NCBI GenBank assembly: GCA_003284265.1
Contig: QBVV01000011.1
Coordinates: forward strand, 1-52,096
Length of the DNA stretch: 52,096 nt
Reading direction: 5' to 3'
Source of the DNA: SAR116 cluster bacterium AG-313-A07
Lineage (GTDB): Bacteria > Pseudomonadota > Alphaproteobacteria > Thalassobaculales > Thalassobaculaceae
Shown in pieces: positions 35,018 to 43,912 of this stretch. How positions within the stretch are numbered: position 1 is the stretch's first letter; each line of letters opens with the position of its first letter. The position numbers were made by a program, and so were the translations under genes. Under the pieces are notes generated by a model. That model saw only the letters and a program-made list of their open reading frames with translations. It had not been told where the DNA came from and did not search any database.

Positions 35018-35350
35018 CGAACAATGTTAACTAGTAAGAGAAGTAAATTACTAATCATCAAATGTCGACTGCATCGAGACCAGATGACATCATACGGATG
35101 AATAATTTAGCTGACAGCTTTTTAGGAAAAATCAAAATAGCGATGAGAGGTATTCTGTTAAATTTAATGCGCTCGAAACTTTGGTTAAATCTCTGGAAAT
35201 CCTTGTCGTTGTAATTGATCTCTCTGCTTTTTATATTAAGTGAATTCATACGGAGCTAGAGCAATAAATCGTTCAGAAAGTAGTGATTGCCCTTCATACA
35301 AAAACGTTTTTGTGCCTTCAGCACTTTTTGGAAACTTTGGTTTTTCCAAG
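35018..35350. other. gene-free stretch upstream of the monooxygenase gene
   Basis: No credible gene is seen here; short ORFs on both strands lack ribosome sites and recognisable content. It contains a perfect 16-bp palindrome ACAAAAACGTTTTTGT (35298-35313), which could be a dimeric repressor site or chance in A/T-rich DNA. A seven-base inverted repeat TTGGAAA/TTTCCAA lies at about 35327-35348, just beside the terminator. Promoter elements for the monooxygenase gene should lie in the lower half, but I see none that is convincing. Confidence 0.4.
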
Positions 35351-35393
35351 TAAATAAAAAGGCACTCTGTTATATACTTAAAAACAGAGTGCC
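35351..35393 (-). terminator. rho-independent terminator of the BMP/Nup importer operon
   Basis: On the minus strand GGCACTCTGT (35393-35384) pairs perfectly with ACAGAGTGCC (35370-35361) around a 13-base loop, and TTTTTATTTA follows directly (35360-35351). It lies 29 bases past the stop of the binding-protein gene, which fits the end of the four-gene operon. Confidence 0.9.
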
Positions 35394-35421
35394 CCAAATA
35401 AAACGTCAACAACAGCTATGG

Positions 35422-36498
35422 CTATTTAGGCAACGATCCTTGAACCCCCTCAACATAAAAATTCATGCCAAGCAACATACCCGCATCAGCAACTTTTCCT
35501 GCCTCAACGACTATCTTCCCTGTTTGATCCTTTATGGGTCCGGAGAAAGGATGTAATGCTCCGCTGCGGATTGCCTCCTCTGTTTTTTTTGCCAGTGCTT
35601 GAACATCATCGGACATGTTTGTGTATGGAGCCATCTTGACCATACCTTCTTTCAAACCATACCAAACATCCTGGGACTTCCAAGAACCATCGATCGCAGC
35701 TTTTGTTCGTTCAACGTAATAATTGTCCCAGTTATTAACGATTGCTGAGAGCTGAGCCTTGGGTGCAAACTTAATCATATCCGATGCCTGACCGAAGCCT
35801 TTCACCCCACGATTCTCGGCAACCTGAAGAGGTGCTGGAGAGTCTGTGTGCTGGCTGATTATATCAGCTCCCTGATCAATCAGCGCTTTAGCAGCGTCAC
35901 CCTCTTTACCTGGGTCGTACCAACTATTCACCCAAACCACGCTGATTATCATTTCTGGATTTACTGAACGGGCTCCAAGAAGAAACGCATTTATTCCTCG
36001 TACCACCTCAGGAATTGGGAACGACGCAACATAACCTATCTTATTGGTCTTGGATACTTTGCCAGCAATCACACCAGCAATGTAACGACCCTCGTAAAAC
36101 CGTGCGCTATAAGTTCCCACGTTCTTTGACTGTTTATAACCAGTTGCATGTTCAAACCGAACATTAGGGAACTTTTTTGCAACCTTCAAAGTGGGGTTCA
36201 TAAACCCAAAGGACGTTGTATAAATCACTTTATGTCCTGTAGAAGCTAATTGCCGTATCACCCTTTCTGAGTCAGGACCCTCTTTAACGCTTTCAACGAA
36301 TGTCGTTTTAATTTGAGTGCCTAATGCTTTTTCAACAGCAAGTCTCCCAACGTTATGTCTATATGTCCAACCATGATCACCAATGGGCCCCACATAAACA
36401 AAGCCTACTTTTGTTTCAGCATTGGCAACGCCGACGCAGGATAACGCTGCTATTGAAAATACAGCTAATATTTCTCTAAGAAATGATTTTATTCTCAT
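35422..36498 (-). CDS. BMP-family ABC transporter substrate-binding protein
   Basis: The 358-residue protein has a signal peptide (hydrophobic core 10-24, likely cut after ANA at 27). A BMP/PnrA domain follows: KVGFVYVGPIGDHGWTYRHN, IYTTSFGFMNPTLKVAKKFP, FEHATGYKQSKNVGTY, RFYEGRYIAGVIAG and FGQASDM. This family (PnrA, BmpA, NupN) binds purine or other nucleosides. It is the last gene of an operon ATPase-permease-permease-binding protein on the minus strand, with 61 bases to the permease and a strong terminator 29 bases downstream. A nucleoside or a related nucleobase-sugar is the likely cargo; the exact ligand is inferred. Confidence 0.92.
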   Translation of the reverse strand: MRIKSFLREILAVFSIAALSCVGVANAETKVGFVYVGPIGDHGWTYRHNVGRLAVEKALGTQIKTTFVESVKEGPDSERVIRQLASTGHKVIYTTSFGFMNPTLKVAKKFPNVRFEHATGYKQSKNVGTYSARFYEGRYIAGVIAGKVSKTNKIGYVASFPIPEVVRGINAFLLGARSVNPEMIISVVWVNSWYDPGKEGDAAKALIDQGADIISQHTDSPAPLQVAENRGVKGFGQASDMIKFAPKAQLSAIVNNWDNYYVERTKAAIDGSWKSQDVWYGLKEGMVKMAPYTNMSDDVQALAKKTEEAIRSGALHPFSGPIKDQTGKIVVEAGKVADAGMLLGMNFYVEGVQGSLPK

Positions 36499-36559
36499 AT
36501 TTCGTTCCTCATTTTTCTAATCAAATAGATCCCAAGCTAAATTTAAACGTCCCCAAATA

Positions 36560-37477
36560 TTATCGGGGAGGGTAAAACACCTTTCCAATACTTTGTGGAG
36601 CATTAATACGTATTTTCATCTTATCACTGGAAATAAAAACTAGCACAACTACCGTCGCTAAATATGGTAACATCGTCATAAATTGTGATGCGATATTTAT
36701 TCCCCATCCTTGAACATGCAATTGCAAAATTGTAATAGCCCCGAATAAGTAAGCTCCAAACGCGATTCTTCCTGCCCGCCAAGTCCCAAATACCACTAGA
36801 GCTAATGCGATCCAGCCTCGACCAGCTGTCATATTCTCGGCCCAAAGGGGTGTATATACCAGTGAAAGATAACTACCTGCTAAACCGCTCATAAAACCGC
36901 CAAATAATACTGCTAAATATCGTACTGTAAGAACTGAATATCCAAGAGCATGGGCCGAATCGTGAGATTCGCCAACAGCTCGTAATATCAAACCTGAGCG
37001 AGTTTTAGATAAAAAATAGCCGACCAAAAGAATCATTATGAAGGATAAATAAACTAATACATCATGCCCAAATAAAAGATCACCTAGTATTGGTATTGTT
37101 GATAAGACCCCAATATTCAGCTGAGGTAGAGGCTCTAAAGAGATCCCTACAAAGTTGCTACCAACTAAGGCACTTAATCCCACACCAAAGATCGTTAAGG
37201 CTAATCCCGTTGCCACTTGATTTGCAAGACAGGTCAAAGTTAGGACTGCGAAAATAGCCGCAACTGCAACTCCAGAAAAAGCCCCTACCAAAATTGCGAT
37301 TAAACCACTCCCAGTAGATACAGCCGCTGCAAAGGCGGCGATTGCGCCGACCAGCATCATACCTTCTACGCCCAGGTTCAAGACCCCTGCCTTTTCTGTC
37401 ACAAGTTCGCCTGTAGCGGCCAACAGAAGAGGAGTTGAAGCCGTAATGATAGTTAATGCGACAGGTAATAAATCCAT
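36560..37477 (-). CDS. BMP/Nup-type ABC transporter permease (NupQ/YufQ-like)
   Basis: This membrane protein (305 residues from the ATG at 37475-37477) has eight to nine hydrophobic segments. It shows STPLLLAATGELVTEKAGVLNLGVEGMMLVGA, the hallmark of the second permease of BMP-type nucleoside importers, and GLILRAVGESHDSAHALGYSV, the ATPase-contact loop. The start overlaps the stop of the partner permease by one base (TAATG), so I choose this ATG over a GTG three codons upstream. It pairs with the next protein to form the channel. Confidence 0.92.
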   Translation of the reverse strand: MDLLPVALTIITASTPLLLAATGELVTEKAGVLNLGVEGMMLVGAIAAFAAAVSTGSGLIAILVGAFSGVAVAAIFAVLTLTCLANQVATGLALTIFGVGLSALVGSNFVGISLEPLPQLNIGVLSTIPILGDLLFGHDVLVYLSFIMILLVGYFLSKTRSGLILRAVGESHDSAHALGYSVLTVRYLAVLFGGFMSGLAGSYLSLVYTPLWAENMTAGRGWIALALVVFGTWRAGRIAFGAYLFGAITILQLHVQGWGINIASQFMTMLPYLATVVVLVFISSDKMKIRINAPQSIGKVFYPPR

Positions 37478-38583
37478 TACTCGCACCTTCCACCGGTGAG
37501 AACGGATCTATGTGAAAATCTGTATCTCACTAAAACATCGCACGCTAACAGGAAGAAAAGTAAAATTCCCTGGAATAACCCCGTTACCGCTGCCGGCAAT
37601 CCAATTTCTATTTGGGCATTCTCACCTCCTATATAAGAAAGTGCCATTATTAACCCAGCAAAGAGAACGCCAACTGGGTGTAATCGTCCAAGAAAAGCAA
37701 CAATTATAGCGGTAAATCCATAGCCCGGTGACACAGAGGGCAGTAATTGTCCAATCGTTCCTGACACTTCAGCTATCCCAGCAAGCCCAGCAAGTCCTCC
37801 GCTTATAAGAAAAGATAACCATATGAGGCCTGACTGTTTGAAACCAGCATAATGAGCCGCTCTAGGAGCCAAACCTACAACCCTCAATTGAAACCCAATG
37901 ATAGTGCGGGCCATTAAAATCCATGCAGCCAAGACAACCAAAATTGCGAAAAGCGCCCCTAAATTTAATCGGCTATTCTCGATAAGAATGGGTAACATAG
38001 CATAATCTGAAAAAAGTTGGCTCTCAGGAAAATTAAATCCAGCGGGATCACGCCAAGGCCCATGAACCAAATAGCTTAGCCATAGAACCGCCACATACGA
38101 CAGCATCAGGCTTGTTAAAATTTCATTGGCATTAAATCTCGTCTTTAAAAATGCTGGAATAGCCCCCCAAAGAATCCCCCCTAAGGTCCCAAGTACAAGC
38201 ACTAATGGTAATACTAGTATACTTTCCATATGTTGGCAGAGCAGAGCAGTCCCCCCACCAAATACTGCGCCCATAGTAAACTGTCCTTCTGCTCCAATAT
38301 TCCAGACATTAGCTTTAAAGCCTATAGCAAGGCCGACCCCTATTAAAACTAAGGGTGTCCCTTTTACCAGCAGTTCTGTGATCCCAAACATAGTGGTTAA
38401 TGGTTGGACAAAAAAAGTATAGAGAGCGAGAAACGGATCCTTCCCCAGCAATGAAAAGATTATTATACCACTGAAAAGCGTTAGTATGATGGCAATGATA
38501 GGAGACAATATCATCCATTGTCCCGATACCTCCAATCGAGGTTCTAAAACAAATTTTGGGAAAAATCGAAAACTTTGGCTCAT
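37477..38583 (-). CDS. BMP/Nup-type ABC transporter permease (NupP/YufP-like)
   Basis: This 368-residue membrane protein is the first permease. It shows an N-terminal cytoplasmic stretch, then a segment with IIAIILTLFSGIIIFSLLGKDPF. KGTPLVLIGVGLAIGFKANVWNIGAEGQFTMGA is highly typical of the family. Later come FLKTRFNANEILTSLMLSYVA and RVVGLAPRAAHYAGFKQS, the likely ATPase-contact loop. Its ATG overlaps the stop of the ATPase gene (ATGA) and its stop overlaps the other permease start, so the operon is tightly coupled. Confidence 0.92.
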   Translation of the reverse strand: MSQSFRFFPKFVLEPRLEVSGQWMILSPIIAIILTLFSGIIIFSLLGKDPFLALYTFFVQPLTTMFGITELLVKGTPLVLIGVGLAIGFKANVWNIGAEGQFTMGAVFGGGTALLCQHMESILVLPLVLVLGTLGGILWGAIPAFLKTRFNANEILTSLMLSYVAVLWLSYLVHGPWRDPAGFNFPESQLFSDYAMLPILIENSRLNLGALFAILVVLAAWILMARTIIGFQLRVVGLAPRAAHYAGFKQSGLIWLSFLISGGLAGLAGIAEVSGTIGQLLPSVSPGYGFTAIIVAFLGRLHPVGVLFAGLIMALSYIGGENAQIEIGLPAAVTGLFQGILLFFLLACDVLVRYRFSHRSVLTGGRCE

Positions 38584-40151
38584 TCTCCAGTTTTCCCACC
38601 CATTAATAACCCTATCTGATGAACGGAAGCTGATTCTCTAGTTATTGAAGGTGATAAAGTGCCCTGATAAAGGACAGCTATACGATCACAAATTTCAAAG
38701 ATTTCATCGAGGTCCTGAGAAATAATCAAAATTGCACAGCCTCGTGCAGCAAGATCCAACAATGATTTTCTTAAAAATACGGCCGCTCCTGCATCTACGC
38801 CCCATGTCGGCTGAGATACAATAAGAATACGGGGGTTTTGAAGAATCTCACGGCCGAGAATAAACTTTTGTAGGTTTCCTCCCGAGAGATTAGCTGTCTC
38901 CATTTCAAGGCCAGTAGTTCTGACATCAAAATCCGAAATTATTTTTTGAGTTAGATCACAAATTTCATTGGATTGTAAAAACCCTTTTTTCACTAAATTA
39001 ATTTTTTGTGAAGTTGTGAGCAACGCGTTATCTTTGAGGCTCATTTCCTTTATCGCGGCGTGGCCATATCTCTCTTCCGGAACAAAACTGGCTCCCATGG
39101 CACGACGCGCGGCCACTCCCATCCCCGAGACACAAACATGATCAAAAGTTATATTATCATGGGAGTCGTTTTGTACTATCTCGCCTGACAAAGCCGCCAT
39201 TAGTTCAGTCTGGCCATTTCCTGCTACGCCCGCAATACCTAAAACTTCCCCCTCTTGAATATCAAAGGAAATATTTTTCAGATCCATTCCAAAGGGATCG
39301 TTAGACTTCAAATTTAGTTTATTAATTTGCAGTCTATTATCGTGATTTTCTAATTTCTCAGATCGTTTTATATTGTGTAATTTAACCCCAATCATGAGTT
39401 CTGCCATAGTCTTTGCCGTTTCTAACTTGGGGTTGCACGTGGCAACTACAGCTCCATTACGTAATATCGTTGCCGTCCCACATAAACTCCGAACTTCCTC
39501 CAACTTATGGCTGATATACAAAATTGCGCAACCTGATGATGCAAGATTTTCAAGCGTAACAAAAAGGTTCGAAGCCTCCTGTGGTGTCAGTACTGATGTA
39601 GGTTCATCCAGTATGAGCAGCTTCGGTCTCTGGAGCAAACAACGAAGTATTTCGATACGTTGCTTCTCTCCTACTGAAAGGGAATGCACATAGCGATCTG
39701 GATCAATCGGTAGCCCATATCTATTGGAAACTTCTTTTATTCTAAGAGCAACGGTTTTTAGGTTTAATTTTTGATCATCTGCGATAGCGATATTTTCACA
39801 AACTGTAAGAGCTTCGAAAAGGGAAAAGTGTTGGAAGACCATTCCAATACCCAGGGCTCTCGCCTGCGCTGGATTAGATAAACTCGTTACACTTTCTTCC
39901 CATTCAAAAGTACCTGCGTCAGGCGTTAATAAGCCATATATTATTTTGACAAGTGTAGACTTCCCTGCACCATTCTCGCCAAGTAGCGCATGAATTTCTC
40001 CTTGTTTTACGGTAAGGTCTATCGTGTCGTTGGCTAATATTCCGGGAAAGGACTTTGTGATCCCTGATAGCTTCAACAATGGAGCCAATTCCAGCCCATC
40101 TAATTGGCCTATTTTTGATTTTGCTTTGTTTTGACTCACTAAAAAAACCAA
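38580..40151 (-). CDS. BMP/Nup-type ABC transporter ATPase with two nucleotide-binding domains
   Basis: The 523-residue protein has tandem ATPase domains as in NupO/YufO and RbsA. Domain 1 (about 25-260) has Walker A GENGAGKST, the FQHFSLFEALTV loop, signature LSVGEKQRIEILRCLL and Walker B LLILDEPTSVLTP. Domain 2 (about 275-510) has a Walker A lacking the lysine, GVAGNGQTELM, as is normal for this family, and signature NLSGGNLQKFILGRE. The start is uncertain: the frame opens with TTG at 40151, and a GTG at 40139 is the other choice; neither has a clear ribosome site. It is the first gene of the importer operon. Confidence 0.92.
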   Translation of the reverse strand: MVFLVSQNKAKSKIGQLDGLELAPLLKLSGITKSFPGILANDTIDLTVKQGEIHALLGENGAGKSTLVKIIYGLLTPDAGTFEWEESVTSLSNPAQARALGIGMVFQHFSLFEALTVCENIAIADDQKLNLKTVALRIKEVSNRYGLPIDPDRYVHSLSVGEKQRIEILRCLLQRPKLLILDEPTSVLTPQEASNLFVTLENLASSGCAILYISHKLEEVRSLCGTATILRNGAVVATCNPKLETAKTMAELMIGVKLHNIKRSEKLENHDNRLQINKLNLKSNDPFGMDLKNISFDIQEGEVLGIAGVAGNGQTELMAALSGEIVQNDSHDNITFDHVCVSGMGVAARRAMGASFVPEERYGHAAIKEMSLKDNALLTTSQKINLVKKGFLQSNEICDLTQKIISDFDVRTTGLEMETANLSGGNLQKFILGREILQNPRILIVSQPTWGVDAGAAVFLRKSLLDLAARGCAILIISQDLDEIFEICDRIAVLYQGTLSPSITRESASVHQIGLLMGGKTGE

Positions 40152-40265
40152 TATTACAGCAAAGAATTTATAGCTTTAAAAAGCCTCCTATTTTTATAAC
40201 TTCATCGCTGAAATTTATATAATAAATGTGAAAAAATTATATTTTCAAAATAAGATGTTTAAAAA

Positions 40266-41489
40266 TCATAGTCTAAACTCTTTAACCGTAGATTTAATTT
40301 GGGATAATTCGAGTAAGGTTCTCCATCGACGTAACTCCGACTCGATCATTTTTTTACGTCTTTTTGTTAACCTAACTCCCGGCTCCAACCAAAAACCGCA
40401 AACGACAAGATTATGTGATTTCTTATCTGATTTCATTTCTATTCGACCGATAAATCTATCTCTTTCAAGCATTGGATAAACATAATATCCATAAACTCTT
40501 TTTGATTGAGGGACATAAATTTCAATTTTAAAATCAAACCCAAATAATCGCTGAGTTCTCTTACGGTCTCTAATGAGAGGATCAAATGGCGAGAGGAACC
40601 GAACAATATTTGGTGGATCGGGGGCCATTTCTAGCCAGGAAAAAATATCTGGATGCGCCCAACTTACAACTTTTTCTCCACTTTCCGTCTCAATCTCTAT
40701 TTTCATTGCATAATTGTTTGAGGAATTCTCACACCACGTTTTAGCTTCCTGGGGCATTACACCTTCCCAGTAATTCGCAATCTCAGTATGTGATCCAAAC
40801 CCTATATTCTCTATAGCGGTTGTGCAGTTCCAGTCTATATATTCCTTTTCTGAATAGTGCACGTTTCTGTATATATCCGGAATAACCCGTTCAGTCAGGT
40901 CATAAACTTTTTGAAATCCTTCTCTTTTTGCTACGGCCAGTTTACCGGTTCGCCATAAAAATACTAATGCCGCCTTTGAAGGGTTCCAGCCCCACCAGGA
41001 CGCTGTATTTTGAGGTTGTTTTAGAAACTCATTGTCCCTATTCCATCTTAAATCACGCGATTTTACCGCGCCGTTTTGCTCTATATAATGAAGAACGCGC
41101 CGACATATTTCGTCTGGATCATTACCCATCCGATTTTTCCACCACCGACTTCCCACAAGCTTGTCCCGTGCGCGCAGAAATCGATGGCCCCAATAGGGAA
41201 AAAATTCCATAGGAATAATGGAAGCATCATGCGTCCAGTTTTCGAAAAGACCCCGCTTTTCTTCAAGATGGTAATCTAGCCACGAATGATCATAAGAATT
41301 GGATCGTGAAAATAGTATATGATGGTGAGCCCGCTCGACTGTTTTTATGCTATCAATTTGCACAAAGCCAATACGCTTTATCATTCCAGGCAATGTCTCT
41401 TTATTATGATTATCCTTCAAAGAACCAGAAAGTCCGTGAAGGAATAAAAACAGCCGCCGCGCGTCAGAGTTTGTCAATTCATTACGCAT
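40266..41489 (-). CDS. AlkX/YcaQ-like winged-helix DNA glycosylase
   Basis: The 407-residue protein belongs to the HTH_42 (YcaQ/AlkZ) family of helix-turn-helix DNA glycosylases. The catalytic motif region FVQIDSIKTVERAHHHILFSR carries Q44-I45-D46, the QxD form seen in the YcaQ/AlkX branch (interstrand crosslink unhooking) rather than the QxQ form of AlkZ. Other landmarks are LFENWTHDASIIP, TASWWGWNPSKAALVFLWRTGKL, FLSPFDPLIRDRKRTQRLFGFD and YYVYPMLERDRFIGRIEMKSD. It probably removes bulky or crosslinked bases. It starts at an ATG, is followed 114 bases later by the importer operon on the same strand, and lies next to an MFS exporter gene. Confidence 0.87.
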   Translation of the reverse strand: MRNELTNSDARRLFLFLHGLSGSLKDNHNKETLPGMIKRIGFVQIDSIKTVERAHHHILFSRSNSYDHSWLDYHLEEKRGLFENWTHDASIIPMEFFPYWGHRFLRARDKLVGSRWWKNRMGNDPDEICRRVLHYIEQNGAVKSRDLRWNRDNEFLKQPQNTASWWGWNPSKAALVFLWRTGKLAVAKREGFQKVYDLTERVIPDIYRNVHYSEKEYIDWNCTTAIENIGFGSHTEIANYWEGVMPQEAKTWCENSSNNYAMKIEIETESGEKVVSWAHPDIFSWLEMAPDPPNIVRFLSPFDPLIRDRKRTQRLFGFDFKIEIYVPQSKRVYGYYVYPMLERDRFIGRIEMKSDKKSHNLVVCGFWLEPGVRLTKRRKKMIESELRRWRTLLELSQIKSTVKEFRL

Positions 41490-41540
41490 TTGAAATCCGC
41501 GTTGATCAAATCAATAAATTTTTTCTCCGATTAGGTATAT

Positions 41541-42728
41541 TTAAACTTTTCTTAACCAAAGAAAAACGAGGCATGAACCCAATCCCATAAAACTTAGTAA
41601 TATAATAATAACAGCCATTGGGAGTGCCGTACCATCATGAAAGACACTTACCAAACCTCCAACAAAAGCTCCCAATATCATTTGCAAAAATCCAAAAAGA
41701 GAAGCCGTTGTTCCAGCCAAATCGGGAAAAGGCTCTAGTGCTCCTGCGATAGCATTGGCTCCGATAAAGCCAAGGCTACCTATAACAAAAAATAAGGGGA
41801 TAATAACTCCATAGATACCAAATAAATTGTTTGCAATGGCTATAAAAAGAGAAAGTCCACCCAAAGCAGAAATTATACTTCCAACCCGCAACATTACCAG
41901 AGCACCTTTGCGAAGAACCAAGCGCGTATTTATAATATTGCCAATAATGATGCCTATTACATTCAATCCAAAAAGCAGTCCATAATGCTCCTCAGGAACT
42001 CCAAAAATTTTTATATAGATATATGGCGAAGCTGCAAAATATGTGAACATGCACGCGAACGCAAATGCGCCTGTTAAAATACAGCCCATTGATTGCTGAT
42101 TACTAAGTATTCTTCGATAGCTATTGATTAAAGACATTAGCGAAAAGGTCTTTCTTCGCTCAACAGGTAACGTTTCAGGAACACGCAAAAAGAGTGCTAT
42201 TAAGCAAATCAAACCAAAGCACAAGAGCGCCAAAAAAATAGAGCGCCAGCCAAATAATATTAGAAGATAACCGCCGATCGTAGGCGCTAATAACGGGGTT
42301 ATTGAAAACGCTAAATTGATAAAAGACTGTGCTTGGGCCGCCTTATCGAGACTGAAAAGATCTCTTATAATTGCTCTTGCAATTACGCCGCCTACGGCGG
42401 CGCCCAAAGCCTGTATCAGTCTAGCAAAAATCAGTTGTTCTATTGTCTCAACAAAAACGCAAGCAAGGCCACCTAAGCAATAAAGTATGATACCCCATAT
42501 GAGAACTTTCCTTCTACCTAAAACATCTGAAGCGGGTCCATAAATCAGTTGCCCAACAGCTAAACCAACAAAAAATGCACTAAGGGTTAATTGACTAACC
42601 CCAGGCTCCCCAGCCAATTCTATTTCTATTGTTGGAAGGCTAGGTAAATACATATCTATTCCAGCTGCACCTAAAGCTGCAATCCCCCCAAGGATTAGTG
42701 TTAGCCCTCGAGTTCTTTTTCTACTCAA
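41541..42728 (-). CDS. MFS transporter, Bcr/CflA drug-exporter family
   Basis: The 395-residue protein has 12 hydrophobic segments. The N terminus shows AAGIDMYLPSLPTIE, typical of Bcr/CflA. The loop 2-3 motif is GQLIYGPASDVLGRRKVLIWG, and motif C-like glycine-rich helices include QALGAAVGGVIARAIIRDLF. ITPLLAPTIGGYL also fits. Such pumps export bicyclomycin, sulfonamides, cysteine or other small compounds by proton antiport. The start is a TTG with AAGGTG about six bases upstream. It lies 51 bases upstream of the glycosylase gene on the same strand. Confidence 0.9.
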   Translation of the reverse strand: MSRKRTRGLTLILGGIAALGAAGIDMYLPSLPTIEIELAGEPGVSQLTLSAFFVGLAVGQLIYGPASDVLGRRKVLIWGIILYCLGGLACVFVETIEQLIFARLIQALGAAVGGVIARAIIRDLFSLDKAAQAQSFINLAFSITPLLAPTIGGYLLILFGWRSIFLALLCFGLICLIALFLRVPETLPVERRKTFSLMSLINSYRRILSNQQSMGCILTGAFAFACMFTYFAASPYIYIKIFGVPEEHYGLLFGLNVIGIIIGNIINTRLVLRKGALVMLRVGSIISALGGLSLFIAIANNLFGIYGVIIPLFFVIGSLGFIGANAIAGALEPFPDLAGTTASLFGFLQMILGAFVGGLVSVFHDGTALPMAVIIILLSFMGLGSCLVFLWLRKV

Positions 42729-42943
42729 TTCGTCACCTTATTCTGACAAAAGTTGCGATAATTATTTCAATTGAGGCATTGTAACCTGCAATTCATAACC
42801 AGTTACACGGATTTGCTCAATTCTGATTGGATCACGGAACATCACACGACCAGGCTATACTTGTAAATAGGCTTTGCTTTAAATCATTTCCGATAATTCA
42901 GCCTTTTTATTATCCACTTGAGATAACTGGTGTTACTTAGATT

Positions 42944-42976
42944 ACCTGTCTTAAGCCCTTACTTGTTAAGACAGGT
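42944..42976 (-). terminator. perfect 11-bp hairpin at the 3' end of the PhyH gene (terminator-like)
   Basis: ACCTGTCTTAA (42944-42954) and TTAAGACAGGT (42966-42976) form a perfect inverted repeat with an 11-base loop. The upstream arm covers the last codons and the stop of the dioxygenase gene. No U-run follows on the minus strand, so it may be a 3'-end stabiliser or a weak terminator instead of a classic one. Confidence 0.55.
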
Positions 42977-43772
42977 CTTTCGTGACTATTGAATCATCAT
43001 TCAAAAAAGTCATCGGCTCCCAGTTTGTCGACCTCACGTAATCTGGCCTCGGATCATCAATGTCAATCGGGTGATTGGTGCAACGATTATAACAAAGGTA
43101 AATTTGCCATCTATCTTTCGCTGAAAGATTGTGCCCAGACGCATGGAGAGTGTTACAATCGAATATTGCAACTGTGCCTGGCTTTCCAGTTATTGCCACT
43201 GGATCGGAAAGATACTTCATTTGTTCTTTTACCATCATCGATGGTGTTGCATAAAATTTATAAACAGTGGAGTCCTCGAAATAGGGATCAAAGCGACCCT
43301 TTAAATGACTCCCCGGTAACATATAAAGGCAACCTCCTATCTCGGTTGCCTCGTCAAGCATAACCATAACGGTTATCATTTCAGGCTTCCTTATTCCATC
43401 CCGCTGCCATGAACCAAAATCCTGATGCCAATGCCACACTGTACCGTCAATAGCTGGTTTCATATTAAGTTTGCAATGATGCATATATAGATTTTCATCT
43501 TGTAATAATTGCTGCGCAATACCTAGAGATCTCGGCGTCCGAGATAGCGCTCTATAAGCAGGACTATAAGTTGGTCCATCAGGTTCATGCATACGGAACA
43601 TTGTTTTAGCCATTCCGTCATTGCCTTCACGAAAAATACCCTCAGCATCGATTTGTCTTAACCTATCTGCTTCATTCCGTAAAATGTTGACCTCAGCTTC
43701 ATCGAATAATTCAGGAAACACGAGAAACCCATCTCGAATATATGTATCATATTGCTCTGCTGTTAGTTTCAT
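42966..43772 (-). CDS. phytanoyl-CoA dioxygenase (PhyH) family protein
   Basis: The ATG at 43770-43772 is chosen because GGAGG precedes it; this gives 268 residues. The Fe(II)/2-oxoglutarate site is visible: His116 and Asp118 in TVWHWHQDFGSW, distal His210 in CNTLHASGHN and Arg221 in AKDRWQIYLCYN. GGCLYMLPGSHLKGRF and FDEAEVNILRNEADRL are standard for PhyH proteins. Bacterial PhyH enzymes hydroxylate small molecules such as ectoine, phosphonates, lipids or secondary metabolites. The neighbouring MFS gene is on the same strand, 237 bases downstream, and the phosphatase gene is divergent. I cannot name the substrate; the ectoine-specific motif is not clearly present. Confidence 0.87.
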   Translation of the reverse strand: MKLTAEQYDTYIRDGFLVFPELFDEAEVNILRNEADRLRQIDAEGIFREGNDGMAKTMFRMHEPDGPTYSPAYRALSRTPRSLGIAQQLLQDENLYMHHCKLNMKPAIDGTVWHWHQDFGSWQRDGIRKPEMITVMVMLDEATEIGGCLYMLPGSHLKGRFDPYFEDSTVYKFYATPSMMVKEQMKYLSDPVAITGKPGTVAIFDCNTLHASGHNLSAKDRWQIYLCYNRCTNHPIDIDDPRPDYVRSTNWEPMTFLNDDSIVTKDLS

Positions 43773-43912
43773 AGGAGCCTCCAGTCCCACTCGACCTATT
43801 CTAGAATAGTAGCAGTATATTTAAGCGCCTAAAATCTACTCCATGATGAATAGCCCCTTAAAGAATTGATAAGATGATAGTAGATAATTTTTGTTGAATG
43901 GAGATTTTATCA

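Noticed and set aside
35287..35556. An 89-codon plus-strand frame across the terminator and into the BMP binding-protein gene
   Set aside because: It runs through a strong minus-strand terminator and overlaps a certain gene; no recognisable content.
36551..36568. CCCC/GGGG hairpin between the NupQ-like permease and the BMP binding protein
   Set aside because: Only four base pairs with a ten-base AT-rich loop and no U-run; too weak to call a regulatory element.
39565..39580. GGTTCGAAGCC, which looks like a tRNA T-arm
   Set aside because: It lies inside the importer ATPase coding sequence and no cloverleaf can be drawn around it.
42910..42918. A near DnaA box, TTATCCACT, upstream of the MFS gene
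   Set aside because: Single, one mismatch, no further boxes and no AT-rich repeats around it; expected by chance in 52 kb.
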